Shown: positions 1 through 7,445, numbered from the stretch's first letter. The stretch is 10,496 nucleotides of DNA from JAISGQ01 sp964500965 (GCA_964500965.1 CAZCQZ010000051.1:1-10496), one strand, 5' to 3'. Translations and numbers: made by a program. Notes: generated from the sequence alone by a model not told the origin.

Positions 1-699
1 GTAATCGACCGTGCCCTGAACGCAGGCTGCACACCTGTTTCCATGCTCCTTGAGCGCAGGCATATAAAAGGCGAAGCAAAGGACGTAATTGCCCGGTGCG
101 GAAATATCCCCGTTTACACCGCCGACACGGAAATTTTGACCCGTCTCACCGGCTTTAAGCTGACAAGAGGCGTGCTGTGTGCCATGCTCAGACCGCCCCT
201 TAAAAGTGTTGAGGAAATATGCAAGGGTGCGCACCGTGTTGCGCTACTTGAAAATATAATGAATCCCACAAATCTGGGGGCAATATTCCGTTCCGTGGCG
301 GCGTTTAATATTGATGCCGTCCTGCTCACTCCGGGTTGTACCGACCCACTTTACCGCCGCTCGGCAAGGGTGAGCATGGGCACGATTTTTCAAATACCTT
401 GGACATATATCGGTGAAAAAATGTCCGACTGGCCCGAAAGTGGCATGAAAATACTTAAAGAAATGGGTTTCAAGACTGCGGCAATGGCGTTAAAGGAGGA
501 CACTCTTAACATTGATGACCCACGTCTTGCTTCGGAAGAAAAGCTTGCCATATTGCTGGGCACAGAGGGTGACGGTCTTTCCGACAGCACCATTGCCGAC
601 TGTGACTACACGGTCAAAATACCCATGTCCCATGATGTGGATTCTCTTAACGTTGCCGCCGCAGGCGCGGTCGTGTTCTGGCAGCTTCAAAACAGATAG
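1..699 (+). CDS. TrmH/SpoU-family RNA 2'-O-methyltransferase, 5'-truncated by window edge
   Basis: The reading frame is open from base 1, so the start codon lies outside the window; the first in-frame ATG (43) is internal. The 232 visible residues hold the end of the N-terminal substrate-binding domain (the first residues read VIDRALNAG, typical of that domain) followed by the SPOUT methyltransferase domain. Motif 1 is near fragment residues 85-97 (NIMNPTNLGAIFR, with the conserved Asn and Arg). Motif 2 is near 187-193 (GTEGDGL) and motif 3 near 214-224 (DSLNVAAAGAV); these form the SAM-binding trefoil knot. Family members 2'-O-methylate ribose in tRNA or rRNA in the cytoplasm; the substrate cannot be told from the sequence. 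It ends 108 bases before the next gene and is on the opposite strand from the hydrogenase operon, so a functional link is unlikely. The family call is secure; the specific enzyme is not. Confidence 0.93.
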   Translation, partial: VIDRALNAGCTPVSMLLERRHIKGEAKDVIARCGNIPVYTADTEILTRLTGFKLTRGVLCAMLRPPLKSVEEICKGAHRVALLENIMNPTNLGAIFRSVAAFNIDAVLLTPGCTDPLYRRSARVSMGTIFQIPWTYIGEKMSDWPESGMKILKEMGFKTAAMALKEDTLNIDDPRLASEEKLAILLGTEGDGLSDSTIADCDYTVKIPMSHDVDSLNVAAAGAVVFWQLQNR

Positions 700-737
700 C
701 TCAACCTGAAGTAGAAAAACTCTCTCAATGCGCGTTA

Positions 738-765
738 TTGTTTTTGCCGCAAATAAAGCTATACT
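738..765 (+). promoter_or_regulatory. Candidate sigma-A-type promoter of the XRE regulator gene
   Basis: A TTGTTT -35-like box (738-743) is followed after 16 bases by a TATACT -10-like box (760-765), 42 bases upstream of the ATG at 808. It lies between the stop of the methyltransferase gene and the regulator, so the regulator can be transcribed on its own. It is a consensus match by eye only. Confidence 0.5.
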
Positions 766-807
766 TAAATCAACCGCTGCGGAATACAATTTACAGGAGA
801 AATAACA

Positions 808-1626
808 ATGAGCATAAATCTGGGAGAAAAAATACGCAATCTTCGCAAGGCAAAAAATATTTCACAGGAAAAGCTGGCTTCTTATCTTGGGGTGAGCTTT
901 CAGGCTGTAAGCAAGTGGGAAAACGGCGTAACCATGCCCGATGTAACCATGATACCGGCATTAGCTTCGTTTTTTGAAATTACAACCGACGAGCTTTTTG
1001 ACTTTAACGTTTATGAAACCGAGCAAAAGGTTATGAAGCTGTGCTATGAGGCGGCGGAGCTTCGCGGCAAGGACGACGCAAAGTCGGAAGCCATGCTTCG
1101 CGAGGGCTTGAAGCAGTACCCCGGCAACGATATTATTTTAAACAATCTGCTTTATACCATGCGTTCGCCGGAGCGTGCCGACGAGGTAATCGACATCTGC
1201 GTTGCGCTTATCGAAAGCACAAAATATGACGATGTTAAGTACGACGCCCTGAGAATCCTTGCGGAAACCTATAAACAGAAAGGCGAATACGCCCTGACAA
1301 AATCAACTATCGAGCGTATCCCGGAGCTGTATTTCACAAAGCGGGAGCTTGACGCACGGCTTCTTGAGGGTGAAGAAATGTACCGTTCCGCATGGCTGCA
1401 AAAGCAGCTTTCTGCCGAAAGCCTTGTGGAAATGACCTTGATTCTGGTTGATTATTACGAGAAAAACGGTGACACCGCCAACGCGCGTATTCAGCTTGAA
1501 ATCGCCCTGGGCGTTGTCCGTGCCTTTAAGAATGACGTTGTACACGAGGAAGGCCGCAAAACATTCTATGAATATTACGGCAGAGAAGCCGAAGAAAATA
1601 TAGTTAAAAAGCTTGAAGCGATGTAA
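808..1626 (+). CDS. XRE/Cro-type helix-turn-helix regulator with helical C-terminal region
   Basis: A 272-residue protein. Residues about 6-62 form a classic HTH_3/XRE DNA-binding domain: IRNLRKAKNISQEKLA, then the recognition helix around VSFQAVSKWENG, then a closing segment with MIPALASFFEITTDELF. The rest (about 70-272) is rich in alternating Leu/Ala/Glu/Tyr helices and looks like a TPR-type repeat region, as in many clostridial XRE regulators where it binds a ligand or partner; I cannot assign individual repeats firmly. The start at 808 is supported by an AGGAGA ribosome binding site at 795-800. The gene converges on the hydrogenase operon and ends about 190 bases from hydA. It may regulate itself or distant genes; nothing in the sequence ties it to the hydrogenase. 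Target and ligand are unknown. Confidence 0.9.
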   Translation: MSINLGEKIRNLRKAKNISQEKLASYLGVSFQAVSKWENGVTMPDVTMIPALASFFEITTDELFDFNVYETEQKVMKLCYEAAELRGKDDAKSEAMLREGLKQYPGNDIILNNLLYTMRSPERADEVIDICVALIESTKYDDVKYDALRILAETYKQKGEYALTKSTIERIPELYFTKRELDARLLEGEEMYRSAWLQKQLSAESLVEMTLILVDYYEKNGDTANARIQLEIALGVVRAFKNDVVHEEGRKTFYEYYGREAEENIVKKLEAM

Positions 1627-1769
1627 CGCCTCGTCGATTATTTCATCTTGCCGGTACAGGCGATATTCTTTGCATGACTCACAGCTTGTGCCGTTATCGA
1701 AACATTAAATCTTCTTATATAGCTTTAAGTGAAACAGCACAGCAAAAAACGAAAATACGGCAACGCAAA

Positions 1770-1801
1770 GGGGCGGTAAAAGCTTTCGCTTTTACCGCCC
1801 C
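1770..1801 (-). terminator. Strong hairpin, terminator of the hydrogenase operon
   Basis: A perfect 14-bp stem (1770-1783 paired with 1788-1801) closes a 4-base TTTC loop (read on the plus strand), 17 bases beyond the hydA stop codon. On the minus strand the stem is followed by TTT and, a little further on, by T-rich stretches (about 1743-1755), though not by an uninterrupted U-tract. On the plus strand no T-run follows, so it is best read as the intrinsic terminator of the minus-strand operon. It may also block read-through from the convergent XRE gene. Confidence 0.8.
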
Positions 1802-1818
1802 TGACTATTGCGCAAAAA

Positions 1819-3561
1819 TCAATATCTGTTCTTTGCGGTGTAATGGGTGTGGAGAATCTCGTGTGCCTTATGGCTGTTAGGCTCACCGAGGTACTCGGCG
1901 TAAGCCTTTTTGATTGCGGGATTCTCATGAGACTTACGGATAGGCTTGCCTGCGTCCTCACGGTAAAGTGCGTCTGCACGGAGAGACTTGAGGTCAACCG
2001 TATTGCGCACGGAAGCCGGCTGAGTGGGCTGACCGCCGCCGTTTACACAACCGCCGGGGCAGCACATAATCTCAATAAAGTGCAGCTCGACTTCGCCTGC
2101 CTTGACCATATCAAGAAGCTTTGCGGCATTTGCAAGACCGGAGCAAACTGCGGTCTTAACGGTGATGCCGCCTGCATTGTATGCGGCGAACTTAATGCCG
2201 TCCATACCGCGGACATCGGTGTACTCGACCGGCTCGATGCTCTTATTCTCAAGAACCTCGACAGCGGTACGCAGAGCAGCCTCCATAACGCCGCCGGTAG
2301 CACCGAAGATAACGCCTGCACCGGTGGATTCACCGAGAACGGGGTCAAAGTCCTCATCGGGGAGGGTGTTAAACTTGATACCTGCACGCTCAATCATACG
2401 TGCAAGCTCACGGGTGGTAATGGCAATATCAACATCGGGATAGCCGGAAGCCGCCATTTCCTCTCTGCCGCACTCGCCTTTCTTTGCGATACAGGGCATA
2501 ACCGCAACGGAAACAATATCCTTGGGGTCAAGGCCGTTCTTCTCGGCATACCAGGTCTTAATCATAGCACCCTGCATCTGCTGGGGGCTCTTGCAGGTGG
2601 AAAGGTTGGGGATAAATTCGGGATAATAATGCTCGCAGAAGTTAATCCAGCCCGGTGAGCAGGAAGTAATCATAGGCAGAACGCCGCCGTTCTTAACTCT
2701 GCCCAGAAGCTCTGTGCCCTCCTCCATAATGGTGAGGTCTGCGCCGAAGTCGGTGTCAAATACCTTATCAAAGCCCAGTCTGCGCAGAGCGGCAGCCATT
2801 TTGCCGGTGACAAGTGTGCCCGGCTCCATGCCGAAGCACTCGCCGAGAGTAGCACGGATAGAGGGCGCGGTGTGGACGACAACGTGCTTTGACGGGTCGT
2901 TGATAGCCGCAAAGACCTTATCGGTTTCGTCCTTTTCGGTGAGAGCACCGGTGGGGCAGGAAACTACGCACTGACCGCAGGCAACGCAGGCAACGTCATT
3001 GAGCTTGACCTCAAAGGGAGAGCCGATTTCGGTATCGAAGCCACGGTTGTTTGCGCCGATTACGGAGACAAACTGATTCTTACAAGCACCCACGCAACGA
3101 CGGCAGAGGATACACTTGGAGTTATCTCTTACGAGATAGGGTGTTGAATCATCAATTTCCGTCTTGGGAACTGCGCCTGCAAAACGCTCGGAATCCTCAA
3201 CGCCGTACTCACGGCAGAGTTTCTGAAGCTCGCAGTCGGTACTGCGAACGCAGGTCAGGCAGGACTTATTGTGGACGGAGAGGATAAGCTCAAGGTTGGT
3301 CTTACGGCTCTTTCTGATAAGCTCGGTGTTGGTGTAAACCTCAAGACCCTCGTTTACGGGGTACACACAGGCTGCCACGGGAGCACGACCGCCCTTAACC
3401 TCAACAACGCACATACGGCAAGCGCCGATTTCGTTGATGTCCTTGAGATAGCAGAGAGTAGGAATCTCTATACCGGCAAGACGTGCGGCCTCAAGAATGG
3501 TAGACCCGACAGGAGCCTGAACGTCAATACCGTTTATTTTTACATTTACCATATTTTCCAT
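1819..3561 (-). CDS. hydA: HydA: catalytic [FeFe]-hydrogenase subunit of a bifurcating NAD-linked hydrogenase
   Basis: This subunit makes or oxidises H2 at the H-cluster and relays electrons through accessory Fe-S clusters to HydB and HydC in the cytoplasm. Numbering is from the ATG at 3561 (580 residues). An N-terminal [2Fe-2S] domain has C37, C48, C51 and C65. A His-Cys3 [4Fe-4S] site has H97, C101, C104 and C110. A double [4Fe-4S] ferredoxin domain has C150/153/156/160 and C192/195/198/202. The H-domain has L1 TSCSPGW (299-305), L2 MPCIAKKGE (C357) and L3 MCCPGGCVNGGGQP (C500, C501, C505), and ends with the usual SHENPAI and AHEILH segments. L1 has Ser302 where the second cysteine is usual, and L3 has an extra Cys500. 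A longer GTG start at 3570 would sit one base from the AAGGAG at 3572-3577; ATG 3561 is correctly spaced (10 bases). It is the last gene of the operon, 18 bases after hydB. It resembles the HndD/HydA bifurcating type rather than the stand-alone clostridial hydrogenase, mainly because of its partners. Confidence 0.96.
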   Translation of the reverse strand: MENMVNVKINGIDVQAPVGSTILEAARLAGIEIPTLCYLKDINEIGACRMCVVEVKGGRAPVAACVYPVNEGLEVYTNTELIRKSRKTNLELILSVHNKSCLTCVRSTDCELQKLCREYGVEDSERFAGAVPKTEIDDSTPYLVRDNSKCILCRRCVGACKNQFVSVIGANNRGFDTEIGSPFEVKLNDVACVACGQCVVSCPTGALTEKDETDKVFAAINDPSKHVVVHTAPSIRATLGECFGMEPGTLVTGKMAAALRRLGFDKVFDTDFGADLTIMEEGTELLGRVKNGGVLPMITSCSPGWINFCEHYYPEFIPNLSTCKSPQQMQGAMIKTWYAEKNGLDPKDIVSVAVMPCIAKKGECGREEMAASGYPDVDIAITTRELARMIERAGIKFNTLPDEDFDPVLGESTGAGVIFGATGGVMEAALRTAVEVLENKSIEPVEYTDVRGMDGIKFAAYNAGGITVKTAVCSGLANAAKLLDMVKAGEVELHFIEIMCCPGGCVNGGGQPTQPASVRNTVDLKSLRADALYREDAGKPIRKSHENPAIKKAYAEYLGEPNSHKAHEILHTHYTAKNRY

Positions 3562-3571
3562 TATAGGCACA

Positions 3572-3577
3572 CTCCTT
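3572..3577 (-). promoter_or_regulatory. Ribosome binding site that decides the hydA start
   Basis: AAGGAG on the minus strand lies 10 bases before the ATG at 3561 and only one base before the upstream in-frame GTG at 3570. The spacing favours the ATG. The site sits just downstream of the hydB stop codon (3580-3582), so ribosomes ending hydB could reinitiate on hydA. Confidence 0.75.
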
Positions 3578-3579
3578 TC

Positions 3580-5412
3580 TTAGTTCTTGCTGATAGCCTT
3601 GAACTTACAGTTGTCGATACATACGCCGCACTTTATGCACTTTGAAGTGTCAATAGCAAAAGAAGCCAGCTTGTGACCCGGTGCGATGTAATCTGTTCTG
3701 CTGATAGCGGAAACAGGACAGTTCTTTGCGCAAAGACCACAGCCTATGCACTTATCCTTGTCAATTCCGAATGAAAGGAGTTTCTTACATACGCCGGCAG
3801 GACATTTCTTATCGACAATGTGAGCTACATACTCATCGCGGAAGAAACGGAGGGTGGAGAGAACGGGGTTCGGAGCAGTCTGACCCAGACCGCAGAGAGA
3901 GTTGGTCTTGATGAATTTTGCAAGTTCCTCAAGCTTATCAATATCCTCAAGCTCGCCCTTGCCCTCGGTGATTCTGTCGAGAATCTCGTACATTCTTCTT
4001 GTACCGATACGGCAGGGAGTACACTTACCGCAGGATTCGTCAACGGTGAAGTCAAGGAAAAACTTCGCAATATCAACCATGCAGTTGTCCTCGTCCATGA
4101 CGATAAGACCGCCTGAGCCAATCATTGCGCCGATAGATGCAAGAGAATCGTAATCAAGGGGAATGTCAATATATTCCGCAGGAACGCAAGCGCCGGACGG
4201 ACCGCCGAGCTGTGCCGCCTTGAACTTCTTTCCGTTTGCAACGCCGCCGCCGATTTCATTGACAACGGTGGAGAGGGGAGTACCCATGGGTATTTCAACA
4301 AGTCCGGTGTGGTTAATCTTACCGCCGAGAGCGAATACCTTTGTGCCTGCTGCCTTTTCACTGCCGAGGTCTGCAAACCACTTGCCGCCCTTGAGAATAA
4401 TCTGAGCGATGTTTGCGTAAGTCTCAACATTGTTGAGAACGGTGGGCTTGCCGAACAGACCCTTTACAGCAGGGAACGGAGGACGGGGACGAGGCTCACC
4501 GCGGTTGCCCTCGATGGAGGTCATAAGTGAAGTTTCCTCACCGCAGACGAATGCGCCTGCACCGAAGCGAAGCTCAAGGTTGAAGTTGAAGCCTGTTCCG
4601 AAAATGTCCTCACCCAGCAGACCGTATTCGCGAGCCTGACCTATAGCAACTTCCAGTCTGTGGATAGCAATGGGGTACTCTGCACGGACGTAAATATAAC
4701 CCTGAGAAGCACCGATTGCATAGCCTGCGATAGCCATTGCTTCGATGACAGCGTGGGGGTCGCCTTCAAGAATGGAACGGTCCATAAATGCACCGGGGTC
4801 ACCCTCGTCGGCGTTACAGCAGACATACTTCTGGTCTGCCTTGTTTGCGGCAGCAAAGCTCCACTTTAAGCCGGTGGGGAATCCGCCGCCGCCTCTGCCG
4901 CGCAGACCGGAATCCTTAACAACCTGAATGACTTCCTCAGGCGTCATTTCGGTAAGCACCTTACCGAGAGCGGCATAGCCGTCCATAGCGATGTATTCGT
5001 CGATAACTTCGGGGTTTATAAGACCGCAGTTGCGCAGTGCAACTCTTTTCTGTGCGCGGTAGAAATTGGTGTCGTTAAGAGAGGTGTGTCTGCCTGCGGC
5101 AGCAGCCTTTTCCTTGACATCTTCGGGAACGTCGGCGTAAACAAGACGCTCGACGATACGACCCTTGAGAAGATGCTCCTTAACAATAACCTCAACATCT
5201 TCGGGGGTAACATTGCTGTAGAATACGCCTTCGGGATATACAACAACAACGGGGCCGAGAGCGCAAAGACCGAAACAGCCGGTCTGAACGAGCTTTACTT
5301 CCTCGTCAAGACCTGTTGCCGCCAGATGCTCTCTGAATGCTTCCTGAATTTTAACACTGCCGGAAGAAGTACAGCCGGTACCTCCGCAGATAAGCACTTC
5401 AGCACGAATCAT
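3580..5412 (-). CDS. hydB: HydB: NuoF-like FMN/NAD(H)-binding subunit of the bifurcating hydrogenase
   Basis: This subunit binds NAD(P)H through FMN and is the likely flavin-based bifurcation site shared with HydA and HydC. The 610 residues hold three parts. An N-terminal thioredoxin-like [2Fe-2S] domain has C9, C14, C46 and C50. The NuoF core has the glycine-rich FMN/NADH loop GRGGGGFPTG at 172-181, GDPGAFMDRS at 205-214 and CGEETSL at 290-296, plus a [4Fe-4S] site CGKCTPCR (C461, C464, C467) with C507. A C-terminal double [4Fe-4S] ferredoxin has C555/558/561/565 and C592/595/598/602. The CPAGVC segment (C537, C542) before the ferredoxin may be a further metal site (inference). The fused N- and C-terminal domains distinguish HydB/HndC from complex I NuoF. 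A strong AAGGAGGA ribosome binding site (5421-5428) supports the ATG at 5412 and overlaps the end of the preceding gene. The identity is secure; NAD versus NADP preference cannot be read by eye. Confidence 0.96.
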   Translation of the reverse strand: MIRAEVLICGGTGCTSSGSVKIQEAFREHLAATGLDEEVKLVQTGCFGLCALGPVVVVYPEGVFYSNVTPEDVEVIVKEHLLKGRIVERLVYADVPEDVKEKAAAAGRHTSLNDTNFYRAQKRVALRNCGLINPEVIDEYIAMDGYAALGKVLTEMTPEEVIQVVKDSGLRGRGGGGFPTGLKWSFAAANKADQKYVCCNADEGDPGAFMDRSILEGDPHAVIEAMAIAGYAIGASQGYIYVRAEYPIAIHRLEVAIGQAREYGLLGEDIFGTGFNFNLELRFGAGAFVCGEETSLMTSIEGNRGEPRPRPPFPAVKGLFGKPTVLNNVETYANIAQIILKGGKWFADLGSEKAAGTKVFALGGKINHTGLVEIPMGTPLSTVVNEIGGGVANGKKFKAAQLGGPSGACVPAEYIDIPLDYDSLASIGAMIGSGGLIVMDEDNCMVDIAKFFLDFTVDESCGKCTPCRIGTRRMYEILDRITEGKGELEDIDKLEELAKFIKTNSLCGLGQTAPNPVLSTLRFFRDEYVAHIVDKKCPAGVCKKLLSFGIDKDKCIGCGLCAKNCPVSAISRTDYIAPGHKLASFAIDTSKCIKCGVCIDNCKFKAISKN

Positions 5413-5426
5413 TTATCAGTTCCTCC

Positions 5427-5798
5427 TTATTTTGCAACGTTGTTAATGGTGTACTCGGAGACAACATTGCCGTTCTTGAGGTGTTCCTCAATTACACGGG
5501 CTGCTTTCTCGGCATCCATCTTAACGTAGGTGGTCTTTTCGGTGTCGGAGGTGTAGACCTCCACAACCGGCTCATACTGGCAAATACCTATGCAGCCGGT
5601 CTGAGTAACTGTTACCTTGTCTGCAAGACCTGCCTTTGCAACGCCTTCAACGAAAGCGGCAAGTACAGGACGTGCGCCTGCTGCGATACCGCAGGTAGCC
5701 ATACCTACGACTACGCGGATTTCACCGGAGCCTTCACGGATAACAACCTTATCCTTCATGCGTTCCTTGATTGCAGCGAGTTCCGCCAAAGATTTCAT
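5427..5798 (-). CDS. HndB-like thioredoxin-fold [2Fe-2S] ferredoxin-type protein
   Basis: A 123-residue protein. After a short helical N-terminus it has a thioredoxin-like ferredoxin fold with a strand into VGMATCGIAAGAR (C36) and then TQTGCIGIC (C69, C73). The usual ligand pattern is C-x4-C plus C-x3-C; here the residue five after C36 is Gly41, so only three of four cysteines are present. To my recollection this is a feature of the HndB group rather than damage. The C-terminal half is clearly similar to the N-terminal domain of HydB (TGCFGLC, then a PVV strand and an EEHLK/KEHLL-type helix), suggesting shared ancestry. Its place directly before hydB (14 bases) matches the hndB-hndC order of the Hnd hydrogenase, so it is probably an accessory subunit. 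AAAGGAA at 5808-5814, 9 bases before the ATG, supports the start. Whether it binds a cluster is uncertain. Confidence 0.88.
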   Translation of the reverse strand: MKSLAELAAIKERMKDKVVIREGSGEIRVVVGMATCGIAAGARPVLAAFVEGVAKAGLADKVTVTQTGCIGICQYEPVVEVYTSDTEKTTYVKMDAEKAARVIEEHLKNGNVVSEYTINNVAK

Positions 5799-5834
5799 AA
5801 TATAACATTCCTTTCCGAATTATTTTATTTTTTA

Positions 5835-6389
5835 TCAATAGCCGGATTCGGCGTACTGCTCACGCAGATATTCGCCAATCCACGCTATGACCTCTGCGCT
5901 GTCCGGCGGTACATCACCCAAAATTTCCCGAAGCCAGCGGGTATCAAGGGATATTTCACCCTTTGGGTGAGTGTGCCGAAAGACAAAATCAATATCGGGT
6001 GAGCCGTGTATGAGCGTTGTCACAGTGGAAACAATATCGCCCAACGGCACATAGTCGATATGGTCTGTGTGAAAAAATGCCGAAAGGGTAGTCCCGTGTT
6101 TTTCCGGGGAAAGCTCCTCGGATACCGATTCTATGGTCAGATTACCGCCGGTCTGCTCCGCCGCAAGCTTCAAAAACGAAATGCCCATACCCACCGGACG
6201 TGTTGTCCTGGTGGTGCAATAGGGGTCGGTGACGTTTTTCAAAAACTCCGGTTTCATACCGCAGCCGTCGTCCGTAATCGTAAAGCGCATAGTGTTTTCG
6301 GTTTCCTCAAGAACGACGGTGATGAGCGTAGCTCTCGCCTTGACCGAGTTTTCCGCTATGTCGAGAATGTTAAGGGATAATTCTTTCAT
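5835..6389 (-). CDS. GHKL-fold ATP-binding protein (histidine-kinase-like ATPase) without phospho-acceptor domain
   Basis: A 184-residue cytoplasmic protein. Residues about 1-107 form a Bergerat-fold ATPase: N-box around LNILDIAENSVKA (N14), G1 box DDGCGM (40-45), a DPYCTTRTTRP stretch as lid/F-box (55-65), G2 box GMGI (67-70), and GTTL near 99-102. There is no DHp/H-box helix, sensor domain or membrane segment, so it cannot be a conventional sensor kinase by itself. The last 75 or so residues are conserved-looking but I do not recognise them. It may be a kinase acting in trans on another protein, as anti-sigma factors do, or an ATP-dependent switch. The start overlaps the stop of the PHP gene by 4 bases (ATGA), with AGAGGA 3 bases upstream of the ATG, suggesting coupled translation. 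The ATPase fold is confident; the role is not known. Confidence 0.85.
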   Translation of the reverse strand: MKELSLNILDIAENSVKARATLITVVLEETENTMRFTITDDGCGMKPEFLKNVTDPYCTTRTTRPVGMGISFLKLAAEQTGGNLTIESVSEELSPEKHGTTLSAFFHTDHIDYVPLGDIVSTVTTLIHGSPDIDFVFRHTHPKGEISLDTRWLREILGDVPPDSAEVIAWIGEYLREQYAESGY

Positions 6390-7120
6390 TGTCCTCTCAG
6401 CACCTTAAAAAGCTGTTTTCTGACAAAGTCGCCGCTGTAGGGTTCGTCCTCAATATCCAGAAACGCCTCCGCGTCTCTTATATCGAGAATATTGTGAGCG
6501 TCCGAGCCGACAAGCATTTTCATGCCCCTGAGCATGGGAAACCGCTCGACATATTCCTCATATTTCGCTCCGTCATGCAGTTCAAAGCAGGGGAACACAG
6601 GCGTTTCGGGGAACACGCCCAGAGTTGCGACAATGCCGTTTGAAGTGCGGTCGATATGAGCCGGATAGCATATTCCGTTATACTTTCCCACCACATCGGG
6701 CACTTCGTCAATTGAAATATCGGTGGCGTTTATCAGCAAATCCTTTTCGATTCCGATTATATTATCCTCATCGTCACATATATGTTGATTGCCGAAAAGG
6801 TCGGGTCTGTTTTCGATTCTCATACGGCGGCTGTCCACCTCGTCGTTAAACGCCAGAGCCTCGTCAAGGCTTTCAAAAAGGCAGACAACGTGAATATCCT
6901 CCGCAGTTGTCAGCTCCATACCGGCTATGGGAATCACCCCGTACCGCTTTGCCGCCCTGTAAAAGGCAGGGCAGTTACGGCTGGTGTTGTGGTCGGTGAG
7001 AGCCGCTATCTGTATGCCGTTTACGGCGCACATTCCGGCAACACTGTTAGGTGTGCTTTCATCGTCGCCGCAGGGTGACAGACAGGAATGGAGATGAAAA
7101 TCGTAATAATACCTGTTCAT
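6386..7120 (-). CDS. PHP-domain metal-dependent phosphoesterase
   Basis: A 244-residue protein with the PHP motif set for a two- or three-metal active site: HLH (H9, H11) in motif 1, TDHN (D43, H44) in motif 2, GMEL (E69) and H77, PAHID (H155) in motif 3, and SDAH (D207, H209) in motif 4. Such domains hydrolyse phosphoester bonds in nucleotides or small phosphorylated molecules; DNA polymerase-linked versions are much larger, so this is a free-standing enzyme. The substrate is not evident; relatives include nucleoside-bisphosphate phosphatases and histidinol phosphatases, and the absence of his genes nearby argues against the latter. It overlaps the upstream DRTGG-like gene by 4 bases and the downstream ATPase gene by 4 bases. 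No ribosome binding site is visible before the ATG, so its translation is probably coupled to the upstream gene. It may destroy or make a signalling nucleotide (inference). Confidence 0.88.
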   Translation of the reverse strand: MNRYYYDFHLHSCLSPCGDDESTPNSVAGMCAVNGIQIAALTDHNTSRNCPAFYRAAKRYGVIPIAGMELTTAEDIHVVCLFESLDEALAFNDEVDSRRMRIENRPDLFGNQHICDDEDNIIGIEKDLLINATDISIDEVPDVVGKYNGICYPAHIDRTSNGIVATLGVFPETPVFPCFELHDGAKYEEYVERFPMLRGMKMLVGSDAHNILDIRDAEAFLDIEDEPYSGDFVRKQLFKVLRGQ

Positions 7121-7443
7121 AAAACGGAGGCAACCATTGCGGCAAGCTCAAAAGCCGACTTTTCGGAGGACAGGATATTTATACCCTTTTCCGAAGCCAG
7201 AGCCGTAAGGCTCATATCAAGCTCAACGCTTTCCGCGAGGATTATGCAGGATACGTCCGTAAGTGTTGCAACGGCGCAGATATTGGCGTTGCTCATTATG
7301 GTTATCCATGCGTTTCCGCTTTCCGCCCTGCTCATGACCCAACTGAGCAGGTCGCCTATGTAGCCGCCGCGGATTTCCCTTTCGGGATTCGGCAGAGCCA
7401 GCACTTTCAGACCCTTTTCAGAGGCAAACCGTTCAACTGTCAT
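7117..7443 (-). CDS. Small DRTGG-like domain protein (second copy in operon)
   Basis: A 108-residue soluble protein. The stretch from about 26 to 95 (GGYIGDLLSWVMSRA, then a WITIM strand, N-x-NICAVATLTDVSCIIL, then an ALASEKGINIL segment) follows the same order of elements as the other small protein of this operon at 9149-9514, so the two look like distant paralogues. I assign it to the DRTGG-like family, a regulatory alpha/beta fold also found next to CBS domains and in phosphotransacetylase- or HPr-kinase-annotated proteins; the literal DRTGG motif is absent. No catalytic residues are recognisable. A strong GAGGAGG ribosome binding site (7451-7457) lies 7 bases before the ATG. The gene begins 2 bases after the HydS stop and ends overlapping the PHP start. 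A ligand-binding or scaffold role is a guess. Confidence 0.78.
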   Translation of the reverse strand: MTVERFASEKGLKVLALPNPEREIRGGYIGDLLSWVMSRAESGNAWITIMSNANICAVATLTDVSCIILAESVELDMSLTALASEKGINILSSEKSAFELAAMVASVL

Positions 7444-7445
7444 GC

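Noticed and set aside
738..977. 79-residue open frame overlapping the XRE gene start
   Set aside because: Runs out of frame through the well-supported HTH domain and covers the promoter and ribosome binding site of that gene.
1843..2658. 271-residue open frame on the plus strand
   Set aside because: It lies antisense to the H-domain of hydA, has no ribosome binding site or recognisable domain, and reflects the codon bias of the real gene.
3562..3570. GTG start for hydA at 3570
   Set aside because: Only one base from the AAGGAG site; ATG 3561 has usable spacing and the N-terminus fits the family.
5481..6002. 173-residue open frame on the plus strand
   Set aside because: Spans the hndB-like gene and part of the ATPase gene in antisense; composition is that of a shadow frame.
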